A stretch of DNA of 64,000 nt from Microlunatus speluncae. GTDB taxonomy: Bacteria; Actinomycetota; Actinomycetes; Propionibacteriales; Propionibacteriaceae. The stretch is from assembly GCF_009299835.1 (NCBI RefSeq), contig NZ_VKCZ01000019.1:62001-126000 (forward strand). The letters are read 5' to 3'. The translations under genes and the position numbers were made by a program. The notes under the pieces were generated by a model. It saw only the letters and a program-made list of their open reading frames with translations. It had not been told where the DNA came from and did no database searches. Positions 7,678 through 16,392 of the stretch are shown here, one piece after another (positions within the stretch are counted from its first letter, which is position 1; every line of letters starts with the position of its first letter).

Positions 7678-8886
7678 TCAGGGGGTGTCGGTGAGGCGGT
7701 GGGAGCGCGGGGAGGTGCCGTCGGGGTGGCCGGAGCTGAAGACGGCGAGGGGGAGCTGGCTGCGGGACAGTCCGAGGCGGGCGTGGAGGGCGGCGGCGGC
7801 GAAGGGCGCGTCGATGATCTCCGAGTGGGGTGCGACGCGTTGGCCGTGCCGGTGGGCGTGCAGCCAGCAGCGGAGCAGGGCTCGGCCGGCCTCGATCAGC
7901 GCGGCGGCGCCGATCCCGGCCGGGCTCGTGGACCCGGCGGACCCCGCGGGCCGGGCGGACCCCGCGGGCTGGGCGGACCCCGCGGGCCCGGCGGACCCCG
8001 TGGACGCGTCGGACCCGGCAGACTCGGAGGCGAGCCTGGGGTCGGCGATCAGGACGAGATGATCGACTCCGGCGACGTTGCTGACCGGGGCACGGTCCGG
8101 TGGGCGGTCGCCGGTCCGGGCTCGCCAGAACAGTTCCAGCGGGGTCCCGATCGCGGTCACCAGCCGCAGGGTGGCCCGAGAACGTGCGGGATGGCGGAGC
8201 CAGGAGCGGAGGAGCCGGCCGACCCCGGTGGGTAGGCCGAGGGAGCGGACGTCGAGGCCGTCGCGCCGGGTCCGGGCGTCGGCCGGAGTGAACCGGAGCC
8301 AGGCGATCAGCTCCGACAGCACCAGCGGGTGTGAGAGCAGATAGCCGGTGCCGAGGCGGAGCAGTCGGTGCATCGCGGGCGAGTCGAGGCGTCGCAGTTG
8401 CAGCCAGGGCGGCAGGTCGCAGTCGGTCAGGTCGTCCCACAGTTGCGGCCCGGGGATCAGCCGACCCCGGAACACGGCTCGCTCGGCGACGTCGGTCGCG
8501 CTGAACGGCGAGGCCGCGGCACCCGGGACGAGCTCGACCCGGGCCACGGGCCGACCGAAGTCCGGCGCGCCGGTCAGCTCGAGTTGGTCCACCTGCTCCA
8601 CCGCCGGCAAGATCGTGATCATGGTCCGCAACCCCGCGGTGGCCGCGACGATGGTGAAGCACTCCAGCCAGGCGCCCAGCGCCAGCAGGGTGTCCCGGCC
8701 GGTCTGGTCGCCGGCCGGCAGGGTTCGCCGCGGGTCGACCGCAAGATCAACACCGCCGTCCCGGATCCGGGTCGCCCACGGCTGGGTGTTGTGCGCGGAG
8801 GGTGCCCGACCTGCCGCGCGGATCAGGTCCAGCAGTTGATCATGGTCGGGCTGCCGGTGATCATCGTCGGTCGTCGTCACCGGCAC
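7678..8886 (-). CDS. Nitroreductase-fold protein with a hexapeptide-repeat insertion
   Basis: The product has 402 residues. The nitroreductase/Acg-type FMN-binding motif is near the start (RAAGRAPSAHNTQPW), followed by a fold resembling the Acg family of actinobacterial nitroreductase-like proteins. Around residues 290-325 there is a low-complexity insert of PAGSA(Q/R/G) repeats (GSAGPAGSAQPAGSARPAGS) encoded by an 18-bp DNA repeat. The insert probably forms a flexible loop. It is the last gene of an operon beginning at 12029, with a gap of about 40 bp to the preceding GNAT-like gene. Substrate unknown. Confidence 0.75.
   Translation of the reverse strand: MPVTTTDDDHRQPDHDQLLDLIRAAGRAPSAHNTQPWATRIRDGGVDLAVDPRRTLPAGDQTGRDTLLALGAWLECFTIVAATAGLRTMITILPAVEQVDQLELTGAPDFGRPVARVELVPGAAASPFSATDVAERAVFRGRLIPGPQLWDDLTDCDLPPWLQLRRLDSPAMHRLLRLGTGYLLSHPLVLSELIAWLRFTPADARTRRDGLDVRSLGLPTGVGRLLRSWLRHPARSRATLRLVTAIGTPLELFWRARTGDRPPDRAPVSNVAGVDHLVLIADPRLASESAGSDASTGSAGPAGSAQPAGSARPAGSAGSTSPAGIGAAALIEAGRALLRCWLHAHRHGQRVAPHSEIIDAPFAAAALHARLGLSRSQLPLAVFSSGHPDGTSPRSHRLTDTP
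7937..8008. repeat. 18-bp tandem repeat, four units, inside the nitroreductase gene
   Basis: Units start at 7937, 7955, 7973 and 7991 with the core GCGGACCCCGCGGG. Read on the minus strand they encode PAGSAx hexapeptides. The copy number is likely to vary between strains by slippage, keeping frame because the period is a multiple of three. Confidence 0.85.
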
Positions 8887-8926
8887 CCCGCGGTCGTCCG
8901 GCCGGCGGTCAGGCGCGCGGTCGCGG

Positions 8927-10072
8927 TCATCGGTGCTGCCGGGGATGGGTTACCGGGCGGCGGTAGAAGGTGTAGCCGTGCAGCGGTTGGCCGCCGACCC
9001 GGGTCAGTTGCCGGGCGGAGGCGGGATTGTCCCGGCCGATGTAGGTGGTCCGGATCCGTCGGTAGCCGCGGGTCTGCAGGTTGGCGTACAGCTGCCGGAC
9101 CAGCAGGGTGATCACCCCGCGGCCCTGCAGCCCGGGCACGGTGCCCTGGACGATCCCGATCGCCTCGCTCCGGTACGCGCTCGGGGTGATCAACAACCGA
9201 AGCAGCTGCAGCGGCCCCATCCGGCCGCCGGTCCGCTGCAGGAACAGGCTCAGGTCGGGGACGAAGAGCACGAAGGCGACGACCCGGCCGGCGTCGTCGT
9301 AGGCGAGCAGCAGCAGCTTCTCGTCCAGCAGATAGGAGAGCCCGTCGGTGGCCAGGGCCAGCTCGGCCGGGGAGATCTCGGTGTAGTACGGAAGTTGATC
9401 AAAGCTCGCGTTCAGGGCGACCAACAGATCAGCGAGCTGGCGCCGGATGAACCGTCGGCGGCCGTACTCGATCCGCAGCCCGGCGTCCCGCCACTCGGCC
9501 GCGCTCGGGGCGCCGCCGGAACGCTCGACCGTCGCCGCGGTGATCGCCAATTGCCAGGTGTCGGCCGGAAACCACTCCTGGTAACCGTGGGCGGCGTAGT
9601 CGAGGAGATAGCGGCCGGGATTCCAGGCCGAGTCGACGAAGCCGCGGTCGCTGAAGCCGCTGGTGATCACGCCGCCGGACTGGTTCGGCAGCAGGTTGAC
9701 CGGGCCCAGCAGCGCCACCCGATCGGCGTCCGACGCCCGCCGATCAAGGTGTACGGTCAGCGCGCCGAGGGCTGTGGCGTCGGCGAACTCGCACAGCCCG
9801 AACAGCTGCAGTCGCTCGCCCAGCTTGGCGTCCAGGCGGGGATCGTGGTGACTGACGCAGCGGCCGACGGCCGCACCGGACGCGTCCCGGGCCAGCCAGA
9901 ACTCGACCGGCCGGCCGAACGCGTCGCCCTTGGTCCACCAGCGATGCAGCGTCGGTCGCGGCACCGGGACATAGCGGTCGGCCGGATGCAGCCGCAGCGG
10001 CAGCGCGACGAAGTCGGCGAAGTCGCGCCGGGTCAGCACCGGCACCACGCGGGGCAGGGCGGCGGGAGTCAT
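8927..10072 (-). CDS. GNAT-superfamily-like protein, large uncharacterised type
   Basis: The product has about 381 residues. The N-terminal half (DFVALPLRLHPADRYVPVP...FWLARD...GPVNLLPNQSGGVITSGFSD) resembles a family often mislabelled dATP pyrophosphohydrolase, and the C-terminal half (GIVQGTVPGLQGRGVITLLV, RIRTTYIGRDNPASARQLTRVGG) has the shape of an acyltransferase core with the Q-x-x-G-x-G-like loop and a late N-x-x-x-x-x-x-x-x-x-G segment. The start was chosen at ATG 10072, which overlaps the preceding stop (ATGA); ATG 10078 is an alternative with a GGAGG upstream. The second-to-last gene of the 12029-7678 operon. Confidence 0.6.
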   Translation of the reverse strand: MTPAALPRVVPVLTRRDFADFVALPLRLHPADRYVPVPRPTLHRWWTKGDAFGRPVEFWLARDASGAAVGRCVSHHDPRLDAKLGERLQLFGLCEFADATALGALTVHLDRRASDADRVALLGPVNLLPNQSGGVITSGFSDRGFVDSAWNPGRYLLDYAAHGYQEWFPADTWQLAITAATVERSGGAPSAAEWRDAGLRIEYGRRRFIRRQLADLLVALNASFDQLPYYTEISPAELALATDGLSYLLDEKLLLLAYDDAGRVVAFVLFVPDLSLFLQRTGGRMGPLQLLRLLITPSAYRSEAIGIVQGTVPGLQGRGVITLLVRQLYANLQTRGYRRIRTTYIGRDNPASARQLTRVGGQPLHGYTFYRRPVTHPRQHR

Positions 10073-10473
10073 CGCCATTCCGGCTGGTCCTCCTCGGCCC
10101 GCCAGAGCCCGTTGGTGTAACCGTCCGGATCGCCGGTGTAGAAGCGAATGAAGCCGGCGTCCGCCGGTCGGCGACCGGTCCGGGGGTGGGGCGCCATCAC
10201 CCAGCGCACCAGGTCCCGGTGGATCGGCGTCCGGGCGAAGGTGGTCAGCTCGGCCCGAGTGCTGAAGCCGATCAACAGGCCGATGCTCCACGGCGGCACC
10301 CAGTAGGAGTGGTGCCAGCAGTAGCCGGGCGCGGCTCGGAGCTGCCGGTCCACCCGGGGCCAGCGCAGGATCTGGGTGATCATCGGCCCCGGCCCGCTGA
10401 AGCCGTTCAGACCGACGAAGACCGCCTCCGCCCGAGCGTGCCGGGGCGCGGCTGAGAAGTCCGTGCTCCTCAT
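10069..10473 (-). CDS. Small ferredoxin-fold protein, DUF4188/antibiotic-monooxygenase-like
   Basis: The product has 134 residues. The order of features (VFVGLNGFSGPG, HHSYWVPPWSIGLLIGFSTRAELTTFAR, HRDLVRWVM, GFIRFYTG) resembles dimeric alpha/beta-barrel proteins of the DUF4188 or ABM type, in which a Trp-rich strand is followed by a helix containing the F-A-R element. No cofactor motif is needed in these families. It overlaps both neighbours by 4 bp, so it is translated with the adenylating enzyme before it and the GNAT-like protein after it. The fold call is a resemblance, not proven. Confidence 0.5.
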   Translation of the reverse strand: MRSTDFSAAPRHARAEAVFVGLNGFSGPGPMITQILRWPRVDRQLRAAPGYCWHHSYWVPPWSIGLLIGFSTRAELTTFARTPIHRDLVRWVMAPHPRTGRRPADAGFIRFYTGDPDGYTNGLWRAEEDQPEWR

Positions 10474-12029
10474 CGGCCGCCGTCCTCACGATCCACCAGA
10501 TAGACGTTCTTGATCTTGGTCCGGGCGGATGAGAACGGGCCGGTGCCGTGATCATGGACCAGCACCCGCAGCTCGGCCGAGGTCGGGTCCTCGGCCAACG
10601 ACTGGGCGAAATCGCGGGACACCGACGCCAGATGCCTGATCACCCCGGCCCGGGCCCGGCCGGCGAGGTCGGCCCGTTCGGCGTCGGTCAGCCCGGAGCG
10701 CGGCCGCAGCTCGAGATGCACGGAAGGCCGGGCTTCGGAGTCACCGATGTCGTCGACGCTGAGCTTGAACGACTCGATCCGGTCCGCGTACGGATTGTCG
10801 TCGTAGAGCCCGTTCTCCACGTCCAGCGGATAGATGTTCGCGCCCAGGTAGGAAATGGTGGAGTCCTTGCGGCCGAACAGCAGCACGAACGGCAGCTTCA
10901 TCCGCTGGCTGGCGAACGCCCGCTCGAAGCCGTACGCCAACCGGGGAAAGGCCGCCAACCGCTGCCGCAGCTCCGGGAACGTGATCAACTTCGCCTCGTC
11001 GCCGATGTTGTAGCGCAGCTTCGGCGCCAGCACGGCGGTGGAGTTGATCGTCACCACCAGCTCGTCGTCCGGCGTCGTCTCGAAGTAGGTCTCCAGCGGG
11101 TTGTACTGGAACACCATCGGGGTCCGGTCCTCACCGGGGCCGAGCAGCGCGTGCCGCACCTCCGGCCGGGCCAGCAGCACCCGGCGGATCCACACGGCCA
11201 GGTCGGTCTCGCCGCCCATCCCGATGGTCAGATCCGACGCACCGTAACCGGAATAGACCCGGACGAACCTTTCCTCCAGGTAGTCCCGCAGCCCCTCGGT
11301 CAGCGCCTCGCCGCCGACGAACCCGTGCAGGGTGTGGCGGTCCCAGTCGAACTGCTCGTCGTCCAGCCGATCTCGCAGATGCTTGAGGAACGGGGGATAG
11401 GCGCTGATCAAATAGACGAAGCCGGGGCCGAAGTGCCGCAGCGTGTCGACGATCTTGTCCAGGTCGGGACCGGTGTTCTTCACCATGGCCACCCGGGCCA
11501 TCGCGATCCCGGTGTTGGTGCCGGTGGCCCAGGCGCCCATCGAGAAGGCGTTGATGCAGAACAGCTGCCGGGAGCCGAAGAGCAGGGTGATGTAGCCCGC
11601 GACGTTCTTGTGCACGGTCCGCAGTTCGCGCCGCGACCGGACCCAGTTGAAGGCCTGGCCGGACGACCCGCTGGACTCGTCCACCACGGTGCCGGCGGTG
11701 ACGATGGTGCCGTGCCAGCAGCGGTCCGCCTCGCTGTAGGCCCGGACATAGCTGTCCTTGGCGGTCGCCGGATAGCTGGTCAGGTCCCACCAGCGGAACC
11801 GGAATCCATGATCAGCAAGGAAGGCCGAGTAGGCCGGAACGTCGAGATTCGCGTGCTGGCAGGTCATCCAGGCGTTGAGCCGGGCGAACCGGCCGAGCGC
11901 CGGATGATAATTGCGGGCGGTGAAACGCCACAGAGCGGGATGCGACCGGTAGATGCCGTAGACGGCGGTCAACGCGGCCGACCCGGCTCTCAGTGCGGTC
12001 CGTCGGATCCGCGAGCCAAGGGCCATCAA
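10470..12029 (-). CDS. CapK/PaaK-like adenylate-forming enzyme
   Basis: The product has 519 residues and belongs to the ANL superfamily, in the branch of phenylacetate-CoA ligase, coenzyme F390 synthetase and CapK. Visible motifs are the phosphate-binding loop DESSGSSGQAFNW (about residues 115-125), the YSGYGASDL substrate/AMP loop and the YNIGDEAKL motif. The enzyme should activate a carboxylate as an acyl-adenylate, making a thioester or an amide. It is the first gene of the operon that continues with the ABM-like, GNAT-like and nitroreductase genes, a set that suggests assembly and tailoring of a small molecule rather than degradation. Confidence 0.75.
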   Translation of the reverse strand: MMALGSRIRRTALRAGSAALTAVYGIYRSHPALWRFTARNYHPALGRFARLNAWMTCQHANLDVPAYSAFLADHGFRFRWWDLTSYPATAKDSYVRAYSEADRCWHGTIVTAGTVVDESSGSSGQAFNWVRSRRELRTVHKNVAGYITLLFGSRQLFCINAFSMGAWATGTNTGIAMARVAMVKNTGPDLDKIVDTLRHFGPGFVYLISAYPPFLKHLRDRLDDEQFDWDRHTLHGFVGGEALTEGLRDYLEERFVRVYSGYGASDLTIGMGGETDLAVWIRRVLLARPEVRHALLGPGEDRTPMVFQYNPLETYFETTPDDELVVTINSTAVLAPKLRYNIGDEAKLITFPELRQRLAAFPRLAYGFERAFASQRMKLPFVLLFGRKDSTISYLGANIYPLDVENGLYDDNPYADRIESFKLSVDDIGDSEARPSVHLELRPRSGLTDAERADLAGRARAGVIRHLASVSRDFAQSLAEDPTSAELRVLVHDHGTGPFSSARTKIKNVYLVDREDGGR

Positions 12030-12057
12030 CGAATCCTAAGGACCCAAAGCTCACGAA

Positions 12058-12119
12058 CCCCCCGACTTGTCAGAGTCTCACCACGTCATAGCGTGGTGAG
12101 AGTCTGACAAGTCGGGGGG
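12058..12119. terminator. TTGTCAGA-family hairpin after the glycan operon
   Basis: Arms of about 27 bp with one mismatch begin CCCCCCGACTTGTCAGA and close with TCTGACAAGTCGGGGGG. The minus-strand stop codon at 12121 sits directly beside it, so it probably terminates the 14763-12121 operon. It shares the inner CTCTCACCACG element with the hairpin at 21835. Confidence 0.7.
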
Positions 12120-12120
12120 T

Positions 12121-12744
12121 TCAGGCGGTGGCGGTGCGGGCGACCGAGAGGGCGGAGGGGCCGTGGATCTCGACCTCGATGCCGTCGGCCGCGACGATGT
12201 CCAGGGCCTTCCGGACCAGCCGGACCTGATCACCGGAGCGGTGCAGGTCGACGTCGAAGCCGCGGACCCGTTGATCGAATCGGGTGTCGGTGGACCAGTA
12301 GCGCAGCCCGACCCCGTACACGTCGATCCGCCGGACCCCGCACCAGCGCAGGATCTGCAGGGCGCCGAAGATCACGTTGTAGCCGTGCCCCAGGCCGATC
12401 CGCGGATCCCGGGAGAAGGTCTCGTAGTCGAGCATCCGGATCGCGATCAACCGGTCGTCGACGATCCCGGCCTGGTGGGCGATGTCGGCGTTGGCGGCGA
12501 AGAACCTGGTCCGGCACAGGTACGGCAGCAGGGCGTCGGGCTTGGTCGCGATGAAGCGCTCGTCCTGGATCCAGCACAGGTCGGCCATCGCGTCGTGCTC
12601 GGCCATCAACTTCAGGCCGGCGTTGACCGTCACCACCCGGACCGACGGCCGCGGCCGCCAGTCGCTCGCGGACGGTCCGTTGCCGACCAGATCGATCGAC
12701 GCCCCGGCGAGATGATCACGCAACCGCGTCAGCCCGCTCGCCAT
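12121..12744 (-). CDS. Sialyltransferase/DUF115-like glycan enzyme
   Basis: The product has 207 residues. It opens with IDLVGNGPSASDW, the GNGPS nucleotide-sugar motif typical of GT42 sialyltransferases and of the DUF115 (Maf/MptE-like) fold, followed by VVTVNAGLKLM. It later has GHGYNVIFGALQILRWCGVRRIDVYGVGL, matching the second half of that fold. The ATG lies inside the end of the preceding glycosyltransferase gene (29-bp overlap). It probably modifies a surface or secreted glycan. The sugar donor is not predictable. Confidence 0.6.
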   Translation of the reverse strand: MASGLTRLRDHLAGASIDLVGNGPSASDWRPRPSVRVVTVNAGLKLMAEHDAMADLCWIQDERFIATKPDALLPYLCRTRFFAANADIAHQAGIVDDRLIAIRMLDYETFSRDPRIGLGHGYNVIFGALQILRWCGVRRIDVYGVGLRYWSTDTRFDQRVRGFDVDLHRSGDQVRLVRKALDIVAADGIEVEIHGPSALSVARTATA

Positions 12745-13723
12745 GCTCCACCTTCCCGCCGCGATAGATCTCGTCGTAGATGCCGACCACCCGCTCGGCC
12801 GACATCACCCGCCAGTAGTAGTCGTGCGACGCGTCCATCCAGTCCGCCAGCAGCCGGCGATCGGAGGCGAGCCGGCCCAGTTGCTCGGCGAACTCGTCCA
12901 CATCGGTGCGCAGGAACGGCGGCGGCTCGTTGGTCTGGAACCCCATCGCGAAGGCCGCCAGCGACAGCTGGTCGGCGCCGTTGACGACGACGTTGCCGGC
13001 CGCCATGCCCTCATAGGACACCAGGTGGAAACCCCCGGTGAGGATCTCGTCGATGCTGACGTCGGCCACCGTCCGGGTCGCCGACAGCCGCTCCGGAGAG
13101 ACGTCGGTGACCCGGACCAGCTCGAACCGCCGGTTGACGGCGAGCGCCTCCAGCAGCGCATCGAAGACCGGCGAGGTCTTGCTGCTCCATCGGGCCCGGG
13201 ACGGCGTCGACGGCGAGAAGACCACCCGGACCGGACCGTCGAACCGCGGCCGGGATCGGCGCTGCGGCGTGAGCCAGTCCCGGTACAGACAGTTCGGCAC
13301 CGGCGTCATGGTCGGGAACAGCCGCGGATGGATCTGCGACACCGCCAGCCGGGCCCGCCACTGCAGGCCGAGCGAGGCCGACAGATCCTGATAGATCGGG
13401 CGTTCCCGGGTCGGTGAGTGCACCTGATAGATCAGCGTGCGTTCGTTGATCCCGTCGATCGACGCGAGCCAGGCCAACGCGAACGGGGCGACCAGGTTGT
13501 GGACGTGGATCACGTCGGCCTCGGTGACGTGCTGCCGGACCAGCTCGGCATCGAGCGCGTTGGGTCGGACCGGGATGCAGTTGACCGACATCAGGTCGCG
13601 GAAATGACCAAGATCACCGGTCCGGAAATGGACGGCATCGTAGCCGTACAACTGATTCTGGGCGCGGGCCAGCATGCCGGGCGCCCCGGCCAGCGCCGAG
13701 CCGGACAGGTGAACGATCTTCAT
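12716..13723 (-). CDS. GT4-like glycosyltransferase
   Basis: The product has about 335 residues from ATG 13723, which follows TTGGAGA at a good spacing. The N-terminus MKIVHLSGSALAGAPGMLAR and the VIHVHNLVAPFA segment are typical of GT-B enzymes, with a C-terminal half carrying SYEGMAAGNVVVNG in place of the usual E-x7-E donor-binding region. The overlap with the neighbours on both sides shows an operon. The acceptor is unknown; a cell-surface polysaccharide or glycolipid is likely from context. Confidence 0.65.
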   Translation of the reverse strand: MKIVHLSGSALAGAPGMLARAQNQLYGYDAVHFRTGDLGHFRDLMSVNCIPVRPNALDAELVRQHVTEADVIHVHNLVAPFALAWLASIDGINERTLIYQVHSPTRERPIYQDLSASLGLQWRARLAVSQIHPRLFPTMTPVPNCLYRDWLTPQRRSRPRFDGPVRVVFSPSTPSRARWSSKTSPVFDALLEALAVNRRFELVRVTDVSPERLSATRTVADVSIDEILTGGFHLVSYEGMAAGNVVVNGADQLSLAAFAMGFQTNEPPPFLRTDVDEFAEQLGRLASDRRLLADWMDASHDYYWRVMSAERVVGIYDEIYRGGKVEHGERADAVA

Positions 13724-14763
13724 CGCGGTCTCCAAGAAGGCGTCGGCGAGGGCGACTGGATCCGCAGCCGCGCGCCACGTTCGATCAACCGTTGCAGCAG
13801 GACGGCCGGCTGCTCGGCGCGGATCAGAGTCTCGTGGCTGTAGAGGAAACGGGAATGGACGGCGATCACCAGTGACAGGTCGATCAACGCGTCGAGGTAT
13901 TCGGCGAAGCTGGACAGCACGCTGGCGTCCAACTCCTCCGGAATGACGCAGACGATGTCGATCTCGGAGTCGACTCCGGCCGGCAGTTCGTCGATGTCGC
14001 CCAAGATCGCGAAGTGATAGCCGGGCGGTCGTTCCAGCGACCCGCTGACCAGCGCCTTGATCTGGGCCAGTGCCTCATCGGGCTCGGAAAACGTTGTGGT
14101 GAAGGGAATCCGCAGGTCCGCGTACGGCTCCGGGTCGACCCCGTCGGCGATCAACAGGGCGTCGACCTCGGCGAAACAGGACGGTGGGAACGGGCTGGGC
14201 CGGGTCAGCACCGCGACGGTCCGGGTCCGGCCCCAGGTCGAGGCCACCGACAACGACGTCCGGGTCGGCGGGTCGAGCACGACGACCAGGTTGCGCTGCT
14301 CGGTGAACTGATCGACGGTCGGTTGGATCCGGGTCCGGGACAGCAGCGTGAGCAGGTCGTGCGCCGAGGTGAGCTGCGGATTGCGCTCGTCGATCACGCA
14401 GACCAGGTCGCGGTTCTTCGACGGGAAGACCCGGCGGCCGAGCTCGTTGGCCAGGGCGGTGGCGTCGGTGTCCTTGTTGACCCGCCAGACGGCGATGTGA
14501 TCCCAGCGGGAGATCCGGAGCGGATCGGCCCAGACCACGCCCCGGAGCCCGGCGAAGAAGTCGTCCGCGCCGGGCCCGATGTCGATCTTGGAGCCGACCT
14601 TGATCCGGAGCGCGATCGGGACCCGGCTGCCGTGGTGATTCAGTGGCTTCCGGACGATGCTGAACCGGAGCGCCTGGTAGTGGCGATTGCCTCGGATCCG
14701 CTCGTTCTTGGTGATTTTCTGGACCAGTTTGTTGCGCGCCAGAGTGCGGACCAGATTTGCCAC
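13720..14763 (-). CDS. Uncharacterised protein of the glycan operon
   Basis: The product has about 347 residues from GTG 14763 (start MANLVRTLARNKLVQKITKNERIRG). A longer frame is open upstream, but its extra residues are low complexity. Residues 60-120 contain DDFFAGLRGVVWADPLRISRWDHIAVWRV, and the C-terminal part has YHFAILGDIDELPAGVDSEIDIVCVIPEELD, which resembles nucleotidyltransferase-like or glycosyltransferase-helper proteins found in polysaccharide loci. No catalytic motif is secure. Its stop overlaps the next ATG by 4 bp, making it the first gene of the three-gene operon. Confidence 0.55.
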   Translation of the reverse strand: MANLVRTLARNKLVQKITKNERIRGNRHYQALRFSIVRKPLNHHGSRVPIALRIKVGSKIDIGPGADDFFAGLRGVVWADPLRISRWDHIAVWRVNKDTDATALANELGRRVFPSKNRDLVCVIDERNPQLTSAHDLLTLLSRTRIQPTVDQFTEQRNLVVVLDPPTRTSLSVASTWGRTRTVAVLTRPSPFPPSCFAEVDALLIADGVDPEPYADLRIPFTTTFSEPDEALAQIKALVSGSLERPPGYHFAILGDIDELPAGVDSEIDIVCVIPEELDASVLSSFAEYLDALIDLSLVIAVHSRFLYSHETLIRAEQPAVLLQRLIERGARLRIQSPSPTPSWRPR

Positions 14764-14888
14764 GGGCAAGACCGTACCAGTCCCGGATGGGCCGTCGGTC
14801 CACCGATTTCGGGCTCGGGTTCGTTCGTCAGCTGTCGACCATCTGATGGTCACCTTCCGTTCATCTGAAGGATTCCGGACGGATGCGA

Positions 14889-15254
14889 TCAGTCCCAGGC
14901 CTGGGCGATCGTCTGCCGGATGATCTTGCCGTCGCGGACCGTGGAGACGGCCAGACAGGTGACGCTGTTGCCCTCGGGATAGCGGCAGTGCTGCTCGAAG
15001 GCGACGCCGTTGGCGTCGGCGACCAGCTGCGGCACCGTGTGCACGATGTCGCGGCCACAGATGTCGCGGAAGTAGGCACCGATCTCCTCGGTGCCAATCA
15101 GCACCAGCGGCGATGCCGGTGGATGATCGCGGTCGACGACATTGATCACGGCGTCGCCGGCGTAGAACGCGGTGAGGGTGGCGGCATCGCGCCGGGTGGT
15201 GGCCGCGATGAGGGCGGTGCCGTCCACGCCGGCGCCGGTGGTTGTGGTGGTCAT
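14889..15254 (-). CDS. NTF2-like/SnoaL-like protein
   Basis: The product has 121 residues with the NTF2-fold pattern: an N-terminal helix with RRDAATLTAFYAGDAVINVVD, a middle GTEEIGAYFRDICGRD helix and a C-terminal sheet ending DGKIIRQTIAQAWD. Such proteins are isomerases, cyclases, hydrolases or binding proteins. It lies 55 bp downstream of the methyltransferase in the same direction and is probably co-transcribed with it. Function unknown. Confidence 0.7.
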   Translation of the reverse strand: MTTTTTGAGVDGTALIAATTRRDAATLTAFYAGDAVINVVDRDHPPASPLVLIGTEEIGAYFRDICGRDIVHTVPQLVADANGVAFEQHCRYPEGNSVTCLAVSTVRDGKIIRQTIAQAWD

Positions 15255-15309
15255 GATGATCTCCTTGGATCGATGGTGGCTGCCGTTGGTCGGAGCCGAG
15301 TGAAGTTGA

Positions 15310-16392
15310 TCAAGGTCTGGCCTCGAGGACGAGGTTGACCGGACTGGTGGCGGCGACCCGGACCCGGCCGAAGCCGGCGTCGCGGAGCACCGAGCTGAGG
15401 ACCGCCGGGCCGGCCTGCGTGCCGAGTGCCCGTCGCCCTTCCTGCTGCAGTGAGCAGGGCGTGCAGATCATGGTCGAGGCGCCGTAGAACACCCGGCCGA
15501 GCGGATGGAGATTGTCCTCGATCCGGTCGCCGGCCATCGGCTCGACGACCATCAGCGTGCCGTCGGCGCCGAGCAGCCCGCGGGCGGCGCGGGCGGCGGC
15601 CGCCGGATCACCCAGGTCGTGCAGGCAGTCGAACATCGTCACCAGGTCGGCCGATCCCGGTGGCAGCGAGGACGCGTCGGCCACCTCGAACGTGACCCGG
15701 CCGTCGAGACCGGCGGCCGCGGCCCGGCGGCGAGCGACCGTGATCGAGGCCTCGTGATAGTCCACGCCGAGGAAGGTCGACCGGTCGAAGGCCTGGGCCA
15801 TCAGCACGGTGGAGGAGCCGTGGCCGCAACCGACGTCGACGACCCGGCCGCCGGCCTCGAGCTTGGCGACGACGCTGTCCAGCGCCGGCAGCCAGGTGCC
15901 GACCAGGCTCTCGACATAGCCGGGGCGGAAGAAGCGCTCGGTGCCCTCGAACAGTTCCGGATCGTGTTCGTGCCAGCCGAAACCTGCTTCGGTACGGAAG
16001 CACTCCTCGATCTGGTCCACGTCGCGCAGGGTGGCCAGGGCCAGCTGCATCGACGCGGCGAAGAACGCCGGACTCTCCGGCTGGGCCAGGACGAACGACT
16101 GCTCGGGGGTGAGCGACCAGGTGCCGGCCGCCGGGTCGTACTGGACGTAGCCGCCGGCGGCCTGGCCGGACAGCCAGGGCCGCAGATAGATGGCGGAGGT
16201 GCCGGTCCGCCGGGCCAGTTCCTCGACCGTCACCGGGACGCCGTCGGCCATCGCCCGGTAAAGCCCGAGCCGGTCGCCGAGGACCACCAGGCCGGCGTTG
16301 AAGGTCGCCCCGAGGTCGCCGATCATGAGGCCGAGCAGGGCGTTCAGCCGATCGGTGTCGACGGCGCCGGGGCCCGCGATGGTGGTGGACAT
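15310..16392 (-). CDS. Class I SAM-dependent methyltransferase
   Basis: The product has 360 residues. An N-terminal winged-helix dimerisation region (LGLYRAMADGVPVTVEELARRTG) precedes the SAM-binding motif GRVVDVGCGHGSSTVLMAQ (about residues 177-195) and a second acidic motif, FLGVDYHEASI. This layout is that of methyltransferases acting on natural products or steroids. It is divergent from the BTAD regulator, with only 120 bp between the starts, so regulation by that protein is likely but inferred. Confidence 0.85.
   Translation of the reverse strand: MSTTIAGPGAVDTDRLNALLGLMIGDLGATFNAGLVVLGDRLGLYRAMADGVPVTVEELARRTGTSAIYLRPWLSGQAAGGYVQYDPAAGTWSLTPEQSFVLAQPESPAFFAASMQLALATLRDVDQIEECFRTEAGFGWHEHDPELFEGTERFFRPGYVESLVGTWLPALDSVVAKLEAGGRVVDVGCGHGSSTVLMAQAFDRSTFLGVDYHEASITVARRRAAAAGLDGRVTFEVADASSLPPGSADLVTMFDCLHDLGDPAAAARAARGLLGADGTLMVVEPMAGDRIEDNLHPLGRVFYGASTMICTPCSLQQEGRRALGTQAGPAVLSSVLRDAGFGRVRVAATSPVNLVLEARP

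Noticed and set aside
7937-8008. Tandem repeats as a CRISPR array
   Set aside because: The repeats are direct, 18 bp without unique spacers and lie in a coding gene; no cas genes are present.
6611-8662. Very long open frames across 6.6-8.7 kb on both strands
   Set aside because: Composition is Arg/Pro/Gly-rich low complexity, they overlap the nitroreductase gene in another frame and contain no domain; typical of G+C-rich DNA without stops.
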